NCBI GenBank assembly: GCA_031262635.1
Contig: JAISHN010000095.1
Span: 1-44,241 of the forward strand
Reading direction: 5' to 3'
DNA: 44,241 nt
Source: Holosporaceae bacterium
Lineage (GTDB): Bacteria; Pseudomonadota; Alphaproteobacteria; UBA3830
Shown here: positions 25,369 through 33,611 of the stretch, piece by piece
Position numbering within the stretch: the first letter of the stretch is position 1
Layout: the number at the start of each line of letters is the position of its first letter
Translations under genes and position numbers: made by a program
The notes under the pieces: generated by a model
Seen by the model: only the letters and a program-made list of their open reading frames with translations
Database searches by the model: none
What the model was told of the DNA's origin: nothing

Positions 25369-26499
25369 ATGAGAATAGGAAGTTATAAAAAACACAAAAC
25401 GCGCGACGAAGAATATTCGTCTTATATCCCTCCGAAACTTCCCGTCGACTTGCGGCTTGAGCCTCTTTACGAACTTATGGAGCGAGCGACTCATAGTCTG
25501 TCAAAACTAGACGGCGCTGCCGAAACGATTCCGAGCGTAAATCTATTTTTGTATATGTACGTTCGAAAAGAAGCGGTTTTATCGTCTCAAATAGAGGGAA
25601 CTCAAAGCTCGTTGAGCGATTTAATATTGTTTGAAAACGATCGAAAGCCGAACGTAGAAATATCCGACGTTAAGGAAGTCTCGCGTTACGTCGACGCTCT
25701 CGATCATGGAATTAATCGACTAAGAAGCGGTTTTCCATTATGTTTGCGGCTGATAAAAGAAACTCACGAGATATTGTTGCGCGATACTCGAGGAAAAGAA
25801 TGTTTGCCGGGCGAGTTTCGCTCGTCGCAAAATTGGATCGGCGGAACGCGTCCGGGAAACGCGGCTTTCGTCCCTCCAGAGCCTGAAATTTTGCCCGATT
25901 ATTTAGACAATCTTGAATTGTATATTCATTCGGAAGGTTCGCCTATATTGATAAAAGCCGCGATCGCTCATTTGCAATTCGAAACGATTCATCCGTTTTT
26001 AGACGGCAACGGACGTATTGGAAGACTGTTGATAATACTGATCTTATGCGACTTTGGATTGTTAAAAAGTCCGCTTTTATATTTAAGCCTTTATTTCAAA
26101 GAAAACAGACGCGTTTATTATTCGCTGATGAACGAAGTTAGAGAAAAGGGGAATTGGGAAGACTGGATACGTTTTTTCTTAAAAGGGGTAATCGAGGTTT
26201 CGGATCAGGCGGTTTCTATAATTTCTCAGATAACGGCGTTATTCGAGGTTTGCGAAGCGAAAATCGCGGAAACGGGACGGCGAAGATTTTCCGCGCGAGC
26301 GGTGTTCGAGTATTTAAAAACGGCTCCTTTCGCTACGGCGACGAGCGTTGCTAACAAATTGAAAATTTCCGTTCCGACGGCTAGATCGGCGTTAAACGCG
26401 CTGGTTGAATTGCAAATCATAGAAGCGGAAGAAGCGGATCAAAGAAGCAAATATTATAAATTTCAAAAATATGTAAATATATTAGACGCGGTCAGATGA
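25369..26499 (+). CDS. Fic domain protein AMP-transferase (class II, with DNA-binding-like C-terminus)
   Basis: 376 aa from the ATG at 25369; the frame also opens from a TTG at 25330, but MRIGSYKKHK fits the family better. A Fic_N-like region holds the inhibitory motif SSQIEG (residues 72-77, S/T-xxx-E-G/N), so it is a self-inhibited class II enzyme. The Fic core is HPFLDGNGRIGR with catalytic His208. The C-terminal ~90 residues resemble a winged helix (TATSVANKLKISVPTARSAL). It transfers AMP from ATP to protein hydroxyls; the target is not visible. It is not next to an antitoxin and is probably a housekeeping or stress Fic like SoFic. Confidence 0.9.
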   Translation: MRIGSYKKHKTRDEEYSSYIPPKLPVDLRLEPLYELMERATHSLSKLDGAAETIPSVNLFLYMYVRKEAVLSSQIEGTQSSLSDLILFENDRKPNVEISDVKEVSRYVDALDHGINRLRSGFPLCLRLIKETHEILLRDTRGKECLPGEFRSSQNWIGGTRPGNAAFVPPEPEILPDYLDNLELYIHSEGSPILIKAAIAHLQFETIHPFLDGNGRIGRLLIILILCDFGLLKSPLLYLSLYFKENRRVYYSLMNEVREKGNWEDWIRFFLKGVIEVSDQAVSIISQITALFEVCEAKIAETGRRRFSARAVFEYLKTAPFATATSVANKLKISVPTARSALNALVELQIIEAEEADQRSKYYKFQKYVNILDAVR

Positions 26500-27033
26500 G
26501 ATTATGCTATTTCCGTATATTCGCTCTGTTTATTCCAAGGGGTCGGCGATAGCTCTTTCGTCATTGCTGTAGAAGTCAAGTAATTCGCTACATTTTTCTG
26601 GGTATTGTTAATAGAGCTGTAAAGGTGATTTTCTTTAGAGTATATCGAAACATCTAAATAAGATTTTCGCTAAAATTCTATATGTTTTCGCTTGGCGCGT
26701 CTTCGATAAAATCCTTTAGTCGCCATCGCCTAATTCTTCTCGTATTTGATCATTTTTAACCAAAAAAATGTAACGAATTACTTGACTCCTACAGCAATGA
26801 CGAACATGGGATCCCAATTACGCCGCGACGGCCGTTGTATTCTCCGTTAAAATCGCTTATTATTATTTTCAATAATTCTTGGATATAAAACTATGTCGGA
26901 ACGCGTCGAAAATACAATAATCTGCAAGAACGATTCCGCGCGTTTGTTTTTCCGATTTATCGGCTAACCGCCGAAATATTCTTTATACAATTCACATTAG
27001 TTTAATCAATCTTTTAAAACAAAATAGAGGCGT
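26500..27033. other. Intergenic region between fic and the permease gene, carrying a MITE-like element
   Basis: About 530 bp without a credible gene. Nearly half is the inverted-repeat element at 26557-26804 described separately. The rest is AT-rich; the permease ribosome site is AGAGG just before 27034. Confidence 0.6.
26557..26804. mobile_element. MITE-like element with 44-bp terminal inverted repeats
   Basis: The arm at 26557-26600 (TTCGTCATTGCTGTAGAAGT...) is the reverse complement of 26761-26804 with 41 of 44 positions matching by my count. The 160 bp between them hold no coding frame. No clear target-site duplication flanks it. A non-autonomous transposon or a large hairpin element fits. 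Confidence 0.7.
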
Positions 27034-28227
27034 ATGGCGCAAAAACAAATAGGGGCGATTTTACTTGTCGCCGGAACAAGTATCGGAAGCGGTATGATAG
27101 CTTTGCCGATGGTTCTAGCAAAACTCGGAATTATTCCAAGCGTAATTGTCATGCTTGTCGTTTGGGCGTCGTCGTACAAGTGCTCTTTGGCGAGTTTAGA
27201 ATTAAACCTGCAATCCAAAAAAGGATTGCCTTTGCCCGCGTTGGGAAGAAAATTTTCCGGCCGCAAAGCGGAAGCGATAGGAGCGATCAGTCTGAAAACG
27301 CTGCTGTACTCTCTGCTTGCCGTCTATATATACGGTCTAGCGTCGATCGCGCAAAAATTGGCCGACTTTTATTGGCGCGCGGACGTTTCGGCGCTTTCGC
27401 CGGCGACATACATTGCGTTTGGAACGGCCGCGATTCTACTCTTGCCGATCAAATGGATCGATTATGTAAACAGAATCGCTTTCGCCGGATTGCTAGCGAT
27501 TTTTTTAATGTTGTTATGCGGGATAGTCGCGTCGGTTGACTCGTCGCGTCTGCCGTTGTTCATAAGCGCTTCGCCTTCTTGCGTTTATTCGGTTTTGTCC
27601 GTCGCGTTTACGTCCTTCGGATTTCACGTGATATTTCATACGCTGGCTAATTACTGCGAACTGGACGCAAAAACTCTAAAAAAAGCGTTTTTTTATGGCA
27701 GTTTAATTCCCGCGGCGGTATATATCGCCTGGACTTACGGAGTCCTCGGAGTTTTATACGGAGCGAACGAAACGTTTTACGCGCAGATGAGCGCCGGTCA
27801 AAAAGACGTGGGCGATTTGATCAAAGAGCTTAGTTCCATATCAAGTCTGCCAAATGTGCGACTGCTGGTTTGGCTGCTTTCGATATCGGCGATTTTAACC
27901 TCGATTTTAGGCGTGGGAGCGGCGTTGGCGGATTCTTTGGATTTCATGCTAAAAGATAAAATAACTTCGAAATTCGTAAGAAAAACAACTTGCTCGGCGC
28001 TGGCGGTCGCGCCTTCATACGTCGCCGCGATCGCGATTCCGAACGCTTTTATAAAAATTTTCGGATTCGCCGGAGCGATATTGTCGATCATCGCCATTTT
28101 CATGCCGATTTATCTGTTTTACAAGGCGAATATAAAACGGCTTTATTATAAAGAGCTGTCTAAAAAGTGGCTGACGGCGTTGATCTTACTATTCGGAATC
28201 CTCGTCGCGCTAAGCGAAATTATATGA
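27034..28227 (+). CDS. Aromatic amino acid permease (TyrP/Mtr type, HAAAP family)
   Basis: 397 aa with about eleven membrane segments. The opening IGAILLVAGTSIGSGMIALP is the family signature (unwound first helix with Gly-rich substrate site), followed by typical helices such as VYSVLSVAFTSFGFHVIFHT and the conserved TSILGVGAALADSLDF. Proteins of this family import tryptophan or tyrosine with protons through the inner membrane. Which amino acid is carried cannot be read from the sequence. Stand-alone gene; it converges on the second TadE-like gene 15 bp away. Confidence 0.9.
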   Translation: MAQKQIGAILLVAGTSIGSGMIALPMVLAKLGIIPSVIVMLVVWASSYKCSLASLELNLQSKKGLPLPALGRKFSGRKAEAIGAISLKTLLYSLLAVYIYGLASIAQKLADFYWRADVSALSPATYIAFGTAAILLLPIKWIDYVNRIAFAGLLAIFLMLLCGIVASVDSSRLPLFISASPSCVYSVLSVAFTSFGFHVIFHTLANYCELDAKTLKKAFFYGSLIPAAVYIAWTYGVLGVLYGANETFYAQMSAGQKDVGDLIKELSSISSLPNVRLLVWLLSISAILTSILGVGAALADSLDFMLKDKITSKFVRKTTCSALAVAPSYVAAIAIPNAFIKIFGFAGAILSIIAIFMPIYLFYKANIKRLYYKELSKKWLTALILLFGILVALSEII

Positions 28228-28242
28228 TTTTTTTCACGCCTC

Positions 28243-29367
28243 TCAAGACGCCGGCGGCGGGGTTTCGCTGAAGAGGCCAGGTTTAGGGGTAAAAATGACG
28301 ACTGTGTTGAAGTAAGCGGTATCTACGTTGGATGCGGAAGTTTGACGACCGGAAGAAAGCGGCAACATCCAAAATCCAAACGCTCGATTAGAGGCGACCT
28401 TACTGCACGACGATCCGTCGCCAAATTTATACTGAGGACTATAAATTAAAATAACTTCCACAATAATTTTTACCTGCCCGGGTTTAATAGACAAAGTCGG
28501 ATAAATTTTCGAAGGAACAACATATTGCCCGTTACTTACGGTAGGTCGTTCTCCGCTCATTGATGAACCTGAATAAAGGCTAGAAGGAGTGTTCATAACA
28601 GTTTGGTGATTCCAAGATGATATTCGGAACGGCCATAGCAAGCTGGCAGTTCCGTCGTCATTGCCTCTTACATAATATATCATCAGCTCTGGAAAATGCC
28701 CGAGCGGATGACACCATTTTTGCGAATGAAATAGACCGTTAGACGGATAGAGACTCAAAAACGCCGCACTATATATGTGTTTCAAGTGAGCGACAGTTAT
28801 CGGTTGGCCGCGCGGAGCGTTTTGAAGCATGTTAATAACCTCATGCGCGACGAATTTCATCTTCGCCTGTATCTGATAATACTTTGGGATGTCATGCATG
28901 GCGACGAGGCACATTATCAATATCGGAACGCAGATCGCGAATTCTATCAAGACCGAGCCTCGGGAGTTTACGCGATCGAAGCGATTTCTTCTGTCGCGGG
29001 AAGACGGAGCTGCGCTATAGAAACTGCGCTCGTTTTCTTCATCGCCTTCGCCGTTTCTTCTTCCGTCATCCTTGAGCGAAGCGAAGGATCCAGACGGCGA
29101 TGACGCATGAAAATCGCATGGATCCTTCGTCGGACTTCGTCCTCCTCCAGGATGACGCGCTCCCTCTTCCATTGCGGAAAAGGATCGGCGCGAGAAGGAT
29201 AACGCCGCTACAGAAGCGGAGTCAGATTTTGTATTATTGCAGGCAAGATGATAAGAAAAATCGCTTAATTTACAATGAGATTCCCCCCCCCCCCCATTTG
29301 TCTTGCAGGCGCTAACGGACGACAATCTAACGACGGCGGTTTTGATCAATTTATAATATCGAAACAT
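28243..29367 (-). CDS. TadE-like pilus assembly protein 2, with repeat-derived leader
   Basis: 374 aa from the ATG at 29367 (GAGG upstream). The TadE domain begins RGSVLIEFAICVPILIMCLV, a single helix with the conserved Glu, then a ~200-residue exported part (LKHIYSAAFLSLYPSNGLF; GQVKIIVEVILIYSP). Before it lies a ~145-residue leader that no TadE protein needs: the shared cassette (MFRYYKLIKTAVVRLSS), four Gly from a G13 tract, then a peptide encoded by a type A repeat (29064-29157). Here the tract keeps the frame open into the TadE domain; one G more or less would break it. The true start could be internal. Confidence 0.7.
   Translation of the reverse strand: MFRYYKLIKTAVVRLSSVSACKTNGGGGESHCKLSDFSYHLACNNTKSDSASVAALSFSRRSFSAMEEGARHPGGGRSPTKDPCDFHASSPSGSFASLKDDGRRNGEGDEENERSFYSAAPSSRDRRNRFDRVNSRGSVLIEFAICVPILIMCLVAMHDIPKYYQIQAKMKFVAHEVINMLQNAPRGQPITVAHLKHIYSAAFLSLYPSNGLFHSQKWCHPLGHFPELMIYYVRGNDDGTASLLWPFRISSWNHQTVMNTPSSLYSGSSMSGERPTVSNGQYVVPSKIYPTLSIKPGQVKIIVEVILIYSPQYKFGDGSSCSKVASNRAFGFWMLPLSSGRQTSASNVDTAYFNTVVIFTPKPGLFSETPPPAS
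29064..29157. repeat. Palindromic repeat (type A) inserted in frame in tadE-like gene 2
   Basis: Left arm CGTCATCCTTGAGCGAAGCG then AAGGATCCAG; right arm ATGGATCCTTCGTCGGACTT then CGTCCTCCTCCAGGATGACG. Closely related to the intergenic copy at 22356-22450. It is translated within the leader of the TadE-like protein (HPGGGRSPTKDP and following). Confidence 0.8.
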
Positions 29368-29455
29368 AACTGCCCTCGCGATAAACTTATCGGTATCGTT
29401 AAATAAAAACGGTTAAAAAAGAGTTAAGAAAACGCATATCGTAAATTAGGGGCGA
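29269..29455 (-). repeat. Duplicated 5' cassette, copy 2, with a G13 tract
   Basis: Near-identical to 22064-22248. The homopolymer has 13 G here (29283-29295 as C on the plus strand) and two bases beside the tract are missing compared with copy 1. The frame from the ATG at 29367 runs through GGG GGG GGG GGG into the TadE gene. Confidence 0.85.
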
Positions 29456-29640
29456 ATGATTATTCGCCCTTACGCCTTCCTTCCGTCATTCTGAGCGTAG
29501 CGAAGAATCCATATGATGAATAAGCCTAAAAATCGTTTGGATCCTTCGGCCGCAAGCGGCCTCTAGGATGACGGAGAAATAGAACTTTCCGTCCATTATT
29601 CTCTATTAAAAAAACCGTAAGGGCGAATAATCATTCGCCC
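29450..29640. repeat. Inverted-repeat unit (GGGCGAAT hairpins) enclosing a type A repeat
   Basis: A 25-bp arm at 29450-29474 recurs inverted at 29616-29640. Each arm is itself a perfect hairpin (GGGCGAAT, 4-nt loop, ATTCGCCC). Between them sits a type A palindromic repeat at 29484-29573 (CGTCATTCTGAGCGTAGCGA ... CTAGGATGACG). No gene lies in 29368-29712. Confidence 0.7.
29608..29640 (-). terminator. Rho-independent terminator after rplA
   Basis: On the minus strand an 8-bp perfect stem (GGGCGAAT/ATTCGCCC, extended by one A-T) is followed by TACGG and seven T. It lies ~70 nt beyond the rplA stop and is built from the right arm of the inverted-repeat unit. Confidence 0.65.
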
Positions 29641-29712
29641 TTTCTTCAATTGTTGTTTATATATAACGATGAAATTAACGCTACGCCTAATCTATATTTA
29701 GCGCTAAAAGCC

Positions 29713-30411
29713 TTAAAACCCAAACGCTTCGGCGGCGTTTAGCTTCAAGCCTAAGCCCATTGTGCTGGAAATCGTAACGGATTTCAGATACGTTCCCTTT
29801 ACGCTCGCTGGTTTTGCTTTAAGCGTCGCTCCGACGAAGGCTTTTATATTGTCTTCGATTTTTTCGTTCGCGAAGCTTAGTTTGCACAGACCCGCGTGGA
29901 CGATTCCGGCTTTGTCCAATCTATATTCGACTTGACCGGCTTTGGAGTTTTTCACAGCGGCGGCGACGTTGGGAGTAACGGTGCCCAATTTTGGGTTTGG
30001 CATCAATCCCTTAGGCCCTAATATCTTTCCCAGACGGCCGACGACTCCCATCATGTCGGGACTTGCGATGCAAACGTCGAATTCGATCTCGCCGGCGGTA
30101 ATTTTATCCGCCAAATCTTCCGCTCCGACGAAGTCCGCTCCGGCGGCCGTAGCGTCGTCCGCCGCGGCGCCTCTTGCAAATACCGCGACTCTCGCGGATT
30201 TGCCGGTGCCTGAAGGCATCGCGACCATTCCCCTTATATTCTGATCCGCCGAACGAGGATCGACGTTTAGATTAATCGCGACCTCGACCGTTTCGTCGAA
30301 TTTGCAAGACGCGTTTTCTTTTAAAAACGAAACCGCCTCGGAAAGGTTAAAAACTTTGCAAGCCTCCGTTTTGGCGGCCATTTTTTTGTATCTTTTTCCC
30401 CTGCGAGCCAT
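29713..30411 (-). CDS. rplA: 50S ribosomal protein L1
   Basis: 232 aa, usual length. It opens MARRGKRYKKMAAKTEA and carries the L1 signature around IASPDMMGVVGRLGKILGPK with GLMPNPKLGTVT. L1 forms the ribosome stalk base near the E site and in many bacteria represses its own operon. It starts in a TAATG overlap with the rplK stop. rplJ and rplL do not follow; a terminator and repeats do, so the usual L11-L1-L10-L12 order is broken here. Confidence 0.97.
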   Translation of the reverse strand: MARRGKRYKKMAAKTEACKVFNLSEAVSFLKENASCKFDETVEVAINLNVDPRSADQNIRGMVAMPSGTGKSARVAVFARGAAADDATAAGADFVGAEDLADKITAGEIEFDVCIASPDMMGVVGRLGKILGPKGLMPNPKLGTVTPNVAAAVKNSKAGQVEYRLDKAGIVHAGLCKLSFANEKIEDNIKAFVGATLKAKPASVKGTYLKSVTISSTMGLGLKLNAAEAFGF

Positions 30412-30842
30412 TATTGCGTTACCTCCAATCCCATCGAACGAGCCGAACCGATTACCATCATGCTGGCCGCGTCCACATCGTTCGCGTTCAAATCTTTCAT
30501 TTTTTTCTCGGCGATTTCTCTTACCTGAGCCATCGTCACTTTACCAGCGCTAGCTCCTCTGCCGGTAGTCGACGATCCCTTGGCGACTCCCGCCGCTTGT
30601 TTCAGAAAATGCGTAACCGGAGGCAATTTGACGACAAACGAGAAAGTTCTGTCTCCGTAAGCCGTGATAATCACCGGCAGCGGAGTTCCGGCTTCGTAAG
30701 ACTGCGTTTGAGCGTTGAACGCTTTGCAGAATTCCATGATATTTAGGCCTCGCTGACCTAACGCCGGTCCAATCGGAGGCGACGGATTCGCCTTTCCCGC
30801 GGGCACTTGCAGTTTCACGTACCCTACTATTTTTTTTGCCAT
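30411..30842 (-). CDS. rplK: 50S ribosomal protein L11
   Basis: 143 aa from the ATG at 30842 (AGAGGGAAT upstream; MAKKIVGYVKLQVPAGKANP is the family start). The frame stays open upstream to 30869, but that adds nine non-family residues. Motifs PSPPIGPALGQRGLNIMEFC and the C-terminal signature GSARSMGLEV are present. L11 binds the GTPase centre of 23S rRNA. No nusG or secE lies directly upstream; a 165-bp gap and a nuclease gene do. Confidence 0.97.
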   Translation of the reverse strand: MAKKIVGYVKLQVPAGKANPSPPIGPALGQRGLNIMEFCKAFNAQTQSYEAGTPLPVIITAYGDRTFSFVVKLPPVTHFLKQAAGVAKGSSTTGRGASAGKVTMAQVREIAEKKMKDLNANDVDAASMMVIGSARSMGLEVTQ

Positions 30843-31007
30843 ATTCCCTCTGAATGCGTATTTAAGCATCGTCTTTTAGCATATATCCCGAATTTCCGCA
30901 ATCGTGTATTAAGATTAAAAATCTTTCTTCTATAACAAACGGGCAATTACGATCTCATAGAAAAGCAAACGTTGCCTCTTCGGCGTTCTTGCAATCCGAA
31001 TAAAAAA

Positions 31008-31868
31008 TCAATAACGCAAGGCGGCGAGTCTTTTTATTAAAGATCCGAATCCCATAGAACTGAAAAAGGCGGCGGCTTTGGCGTAGCTGTAAAATACTTT
31101 TAGATCTTCGCAACATTGGTCGGTTTCAACGTTCCTGTCCAACTCGACTAATTTCAAAGAAAGAAACGCCGCGTCTTTATCCGCGATTAGCTTCTCTTTT
31201 ACCTTTTCCGGTCGAACGGAGTCGATATTTTGATATAAATTGTCTAACGTCTTGAATTCGCCGATCAATTTCGCAGCCGTTTTTGGGCCGATTCCCTTAA
31301 CTCCAGGAATATTATCGGACGCGTCGCCCATTAACGCCTGCAAAAAAATCATCTGAGACGGCAAAACGCCGTATTTTTCAAAAACTTCCTTTTCTTTTAT
31401 AAATTTTGACTTCATCGGATCGAACATTGAAACGTTGTCCGTCACTAGCTGCATTAGATCTTTATCCGACGAAACGATTCTAACTTCGTATCCGCGATCC
31501 GACAATTTTGCGGCGTAGGTCGCGATTATATCGTCGGCTTCGAAGCCTTTTTTGCTGATAGTCGGAATTCCAAAAGCGCCGCATACGTCTTTTAAAAGAG
31601 GCATCTGCATTTTAAGATCCTCGGGAGTCGCGGCGCGGTTCGCTTTATACTCGGAATAGATTTTCGAACGAAAAGTGTCTCTGCCGCAGTCGAAAGCGAC
31701 GCAGAATAAATCCGATTTATGCTTTTCTAACGTTGAAATTAATATTGAGCAAAAACCAAAGATTGCTCCTACGGGACGACCTTCGCGATCTGTTAATTGC
31801 GGCGTAGCGTAGTAGGCTCTATATATAAAGCCGGAGCCGTCTACTAGGACGGCCAGGGGCTTGCTCAT
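31008..31868 (-). CDS. Stand-alone 5'-3' exonuclease (PolA N-terminal domain type)
   Basis: 286 aa, matching only the first domain of DNA polymerase I. The acidic metal-binding motifs are intact: LVDGSGFIYRAYYA, FCVAFDCGRDTFRS, GFEADDIIATYA, VSSDKDLMQLV and MGDASDNIPGVKGIGPKTAA (H3TH). The frame ends in a clean stop after KRLAALRY, and I see no polymerase remnant in the 165 bp downstream, so it is either a genuine free-standing nuclease or a polA reduced to its nuclease domain. It would process flaps and Okazaki fragments. The ATG overlaps the secB stop (ATGA). Confidence 0.85.
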   Translation of the reverse strand: MSKPLAVLVDGSGFIYRAYYATPQLTDREGRPVGAIFGFCSILISTLEKHKSDLFCVAFDCGRDTFRSKIYSEYKANRAATPEDLKMQMPLLKDVCGAFGIPTISKKGFEADDIIATYAAKLSDRGYEVRIVSSDKDLMQLVTDNVSMFDPMKSKFIKEKEVFEKYGVLPSQMIFLQALMGDASDNIPGVKGIGPKTAAKLIGEFKTLDNLYQNIDSVRPEKVKEKLIADKDAAFLSLKLVELDRNVETDQCCEDLKVFYSYAKAAAFFSSMGFGSLIKRLAALRY

Positions 31869-32314
31869 TGTAGAGTCTGCTTTTTAGACTCCTGCTGTTG
31901 CTGGTATAGATCGGCAAAATTAACGGGAGCCAAATATAACGGAGGAAATCCGCCTTCGCTGACAATGTTCGCTATAATGCTGCGGGCGAATGGGAACAAT
32001 AGCCTTGGGCATTCTACGTACAGAATAGGCTCGACCATTTCTTTTGCAAATCCCGAGACGACGAATTCGCCTGTGTAATTTAATTCTAATATAAACAGCG
32101 GCTTATCCATTTTTGCGTTGATTTCTATTATCAAAGCGACGTAGTAAGAGTCTTTTTCTTTTTCCTTCTCTTTCACGTCTATTTTGAGCTGCACGTCGAT
32201 TTGCGGCTGCTTGTCCGCGGGAGCCGTTTGCGAAATCGCGTTAGGGCTTTCGAACGATAAGTCTTTTATGTATTGAGCTATTATTCCTAACGTTTGCTTG
32301 TTTTCTTCCGTCAT
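31865..32314 (-). CDS. secB: Protein-export chaperone SecB
   Basis: 149 aa from the ATG at 32314 (MTEENKQTLGIIAQY); a TTG 7 codons upstream is less likely. SecB signatures: IIAQYIKDLSFESPNA at the start, VALIIEINAKMDKPLFILEL, YVECPRLLFPFARSIIANIV and GGFPPLYLAPVNF. It binds unfolded preproteins and hands them to SecA. It carries an unusual Lys/Glu-rich insert (DVKEKEKEKDSYY). It overlaps the downstream nuclease gene by 4 bp. Confidence 0.95.
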   Translation of the reverse strand: MTEENKQTLGIIAQYIKDLSFESPNAISQTAPADKQPQIDVQLKIDVKEKEKEKDSYYVALIIEINAKMDKPLFILELNYTGEFVVSGFAKEMVEPILYVECPRLLFPFARSIIANIVSEGGFPPLYLAPVNFADLYQQQQESKKQTLQ

Positions 32315-32415
32315 TAACTTTCTCTCTAACTTCAATTAGCGAATGATACATAATACGCCGTCCCGCCGCAAGTTTGATTTTCCGCGAGTCGGAAAGAGCG
32401 CGGCGTTTTCGATTT

Positions 32416-33372
32416 TTATGTCTCGACAGTCTGCAAAACTTTCTCCAACTCCTTCATATCGTCCGGCAGATCGCTTTTGAAGCTCATAAGTTCTTGAGAG
32501 CGAGGATGAACAAATTCTAAAAAATAAGCGTGAAGAGCCTGTCTAGGAAAGCCCTTTATATAGTCTGCGATTTCCTTGGGAATGGAGTAATTTTTTGCTT
32601 TGTAGAGCGAATCTCCGATCAGCGAGCATTTTTTGTTCGACATATGAACTCTTATTTGATGCGTGCGGCCGGTTTTTAGTTCGCACTCGACTTTTGACGC
32701 GAATTTTGAAAAAGTTCGCAGCGTTTTATAAATAGTTATCGCATTTTTCCCGCCGTCGGTCGCAACCGCCATTTTTAGCCGGTTTCTCGGATCTCTCGCT
32801 ATCAGAGTTTCGATTTTTCCGCAAAACGGCTGCAAAACGGAATAGCAAAAGCAGACGTATTTTCTCTTTATTGAATGCGTCGCGAATTGCTTAGCCAACT
32901 CGCAGTGAGAAAAATCATTTTTCGCGACGACTAATATTCCGCTGGTGTCTTTATCTATGCGATGGACGATTCCAGGCCGATATTCGTCGCTCCCGCTAGA
33001 TAACGAACGCCCGCAGCGATAAACGAGTCCGTTGACTAGCGTGCGCGAGTAATTTCCCGCGCCAGGGTGAACCGTCACTCCCGCGGGCTTGTCGACAACT
33101 AGCAAATCTTCATCTTCGTATATGACTGAAAACTCCACGTTTTCGTCCGGCGTTAGGTCTGGTTTTTCGATTTTAAAATCGTCTTCGATAAAAATTTCAT
33201 CGTTTGATTTTATAATGTAATTCGCGTCGGTTGTTAGAACTGAATTTACGCCGACGCGGCCTTTGGATATTAAAAGCTGAATCCTACTGCGGGATAATTC
33301 TTTGATTTCTGAGGCTAGGAATTTGTCGAGTCTGGTTTTGGGAGAGTTGTATGGAACGGTTAAGGATTTCAT
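32416..33372 (-). CDS. rluD: 23S rRNA pseudouridine synthase, RluD type
   Basis: 318 aa. N-terminal S4 RNA-binding domain (residues ~12-60, RLDKFLASEIKELSRSRIQL) and a catalytic domain with HRIDKDTSGILVVAKND, whose D140 is the catalytic aspartate. RluA/RluD-family enzymes isomerise uridines in 23S rRNA helix 69. The S4 domain favours RluD over RluA, though RluC is not excluded. Confidence 0.88.
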   Translation of the reverse strand: MKSLTVPYNSPKTRLDKFLASEIKELSRSRIQLLISKGRVGVNSVLTTDANYIIKSNDEIFIEDDFKIEKPDLTPDENVEFSVIYEDEDLLVVDKPAGVTVHPGAGNYSRTLVNGLVYRCGRSLSSGSDEYRPGIVHRIDKDTSGILVVAKNDFSHCELAKQFATHSIKRKYVCFCYSVLQPFCGKIETLIARDPRNRLKMAVATDGGKNAITIYKTLRTFSKFASKVECELKTGRTHQIRVHMSNKKCSLIGDSLYKAKNYSIPKEIADYIKGFPRQALHAYFLEFVHPRSQELMSFKSDLPDDMKELEKVLQTVET

Positions 33373-33611
33373 TTAGAATAGCGACCTTTTTCATCGTAGA
33401 TCATACGGCAACCTCGTTTTTGTTTTTCTCTCTTCCGAACTGCATGGATCCTTCGCTCCGCTCAGGATGACGGAGAGGAGAACAATCATTCATCCCTCGC
33501 CGTTTCATGCCCCTACGTTATTGCAAGAAGGGCAAAGCCCGACGCGGCAATCCATCTATGGACTGGCGCGTTTCGTCGCTTCGCTTCTCGCAATAAATAG
33601 AAGCGGCTCTA
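33373..33611. repeat. Intergenic region with two palindromic repeats downstream of ftsH
   Basis: A half-copy of the type A repeat lies at 33441-33474 (TGCATGGATCCTTCG ... AGGATGACGG) and a complete type B repeat at 33515-33596 (CGTTATTGCAAGAAG ... TTCGCTTCTCGCAATAA), ending 16 bp from the ftsH stop. Long hairpins in this place may protect or end the ftsH transcript. No gene seen. Confidence 0.7.

Noticed and set aside
25369..26499. Fic protein as part of a toxin-antitoxin pair
   Set aside because: The inhibitory helix is within the same protein and no small antitoxin gene is adjacent.
22356..33596. CRISPR array made of the dispersed repeats
   Set aside because: Copies are palindromic, far apart, unequally spaced and differ in length; no spacer pattern or cas genes.
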